Part shown: piece after piece, positions 6,733 through 7,422 of the stretch
How the letters are laid out: each line of letters opens with the position of its first letter
Position numbering within the stretch: position 1 is the stretch's first letter
Source: Deltaproteobacteria bacterium
Lineage (GTDB): Bacteria; Myxococcota; UBA727; JABDBI01
Direction: 5' to 3'
Assembly (NCBI GenBank): GCA_016764955.1
Contig: JAESQZ010000253.1
Coordinates: 1-7,422, forward strand
DNA: 7,422 bases
The notes under the pieces: model-generated
What the model was told of the DNA's origin: nothing
What the model saw: only the letters and a program-made list of their open reading frames with translations
Databases searched by the model: none
Position numbers and translations under genes: made by a program

Positions 6733-7320
6733 ATGCGGCTTTTGGCCTTTATTACTCTACTCGCACTCTCCACGTCTGCCTTCTCAAGCAACTCAACCCG
6801 CCCAGTGTATTGCTACGTGGCAGATGCGTCGAGTCAGATTGTAGATGAATTGGGAATGCCTGTTGTAGCTGCCTGGGTCACCCTCAGCGCCATAAGCATG
6901 GTCCTGCCCTTTATCGCCAAAATTGTGGCCACTGTTTATTTATCGAAGCTGGTTGCCGGCAGAATTAATGCTGCCCGTGCTGCGCCTGATGGTGAAACAC
7001 ATTATGTCCAAATCAACGCGGATGACGATGATAATTCAATCACGGTAGCTGGGTTTACTTTAGTTCAACGAATTCTTCTAGAGCTTGCCGAGTATTATGC
7101 TCCCGGCGTAATAGAGTCAGAGTTACGACACAATTATCAGCTTGGTCACTCTGGTAACCCCAACATACTCACAGGCGTACAGGCGCAAGCTATACCAGCC
7201 ACAACAAGTGCAAATGCCCGAGATATTATCGGCGTGTTCATAGCCATTATTGGCACGCTTGCTTATGTGACGCAGCAATATACCAAGGGGCTTTGTGATT
7301 ATGAGATGCAGGGGAATTGA
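6733..7320 (+). CDS. Uncharacterised exported protein with two membrane segments
   Basis: I do not recognise this 195-residue protein. The N-terminus (MRLLAFITLLALSTSAFSSNS) is a signal peptide, probably cut near residues 15-19. A long hydrophobic stretch at about 43-70, followed by Lys72, Arg77 and Arg82, and a second at about 164-182 predict two membrane spans with a loop of roughly 90 residues inside the cell. That loop contains an acidic DDDD run (97-100) and an amphipathic-looking segment (107-121). On this topology both cysteines, Cys27 and Cys188, fall on the periplasmic side close to the membrane and could form a disulfide. There is no convincing Shine-Dalgarno sequence before the ATG (the upstream bases are gttaaacccac), but the signal peptide begins exactly there and the next methionine is residue 42. 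It stands apart from the minus-strand operon and is followed 11 bases later by a palindromic repeat. Confidence 0.75.
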   Translation: MRLLAFITLLALSTSAFSSNSTRPVYCYVADASSQIVDELGMPVVAAWVTLSAISMVLPFIAKIVATVYLSKLVAGRINAARAAPDGETHYVQINADDDDNSITVAGFTLVQRILLELAEYYAPGVIESELRHNYQLGHSGNPNILTGVQAQAIPATTSANARDIIGVFIAIIGTLAYVTQQYTKGLCDYEMQGN

Positions 7321-7331
7321 GGGCGCCTGTT

Positions 7332-7422
7332 GTCATCCCGGCCTTGAGCCGGGATCTAGCAAAAACTCCTGCTAATCAAATAAAACCAGGCGCATAATAC
7401 TGGACCCCGGCTCAAGGCCGGG
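7332..7422. repeat. Split palindromic repeat running off the right edge
   Basis: GTC is followed by a perfect 8-bp hairpin (7335-7342 with 7348-7355, loop cttga) and CTAG (7356-7359), the same order as the left half of the element in icmF. After 44 further bases (7360-7403) comes ACCCCGGC (7404-7411), loop tcaag, and the start of the matching arm GCCGGG, where the window ends. The 17 bases 7337-7353 and 7406-7422 are exact reverse complements of each other with 52 bases between them. The 44-base spacer shows no coding or regulatory signal I can name. Confidence 0.75.

Noticed and set aside
7332..7422. CRISPR array or tandem repeats
   Set aside because: There are only two arms and they are inverted, not directly repeated with regular spacers.

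Overview
The window looks like a piece of a moderately AT-leaning proteobacterial chromosome. The tRNA-Asn carries its CCA end in the DNA, gene packing is tight, and the genes encode DapB, NadD, nicotinate phosphoribosyltransferase and a fused acyl-CoA mutase. A gammaproteobacterium is my best guess, but nothing here fixes the lineage.

Positions 1-6476 hold six genes on the minus strand, in transcription order: dapB (a short form), an unrecognised 136-residue gene, icmF (fused B12-dependent isobutyryl-CoA mutase), nicotinate phosphoribosyltransferase, nadD, and the 5' end of an acyl-CoA synthetase that runs off the left edge. The junctions are a 4-nt overlap, a 4-nt overlap, a 12-nt gap, a 32-nt overlap and a 38-nt gap, so they are probably one transcript with translational coupling. 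The operon mixes lysine/peptidoglycan precursor synthesis (dapB), acyl-CoA activation and carbon-skeleton isomerisation (synthetase, icmF), and two consecutive steps of NAD synthesis from nicotinate (nicotinate phosphoribosyltransferase makes nicotinate mononucleotide and NadD adenylates it).

Positions 6477-6560 form a divergent control region. It is followed on the plus strand by tRNA-Asn (6561-6636), a short palindrome next to the tRNA, and a gene for an unrecognised 195-residue exported protein with two membrane segments (6733-7320). The right edge holds a palindromic repeat that runs out of the window.

The most interesting observation is a 50-bp double-hairpin repeat at 4913-4962. It lies inside icmF, in frame, in the linker between the B12 domain and the G-protein domain, and is flanked by a 5-bp direct repeat. 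Its design (GTC, 8-bp hairpin, CTAG, 8-bp hairpin, GAC) recurs at 7332-7422, where the two hairpins are separated by extra DNA. This suggests a dispersed palindromic element family that can insert into coding sequence and add a peptide. A second point of interest is a perfect 11-bp inverted repeat that contains the start codon of the acyl-CoA synthetase.
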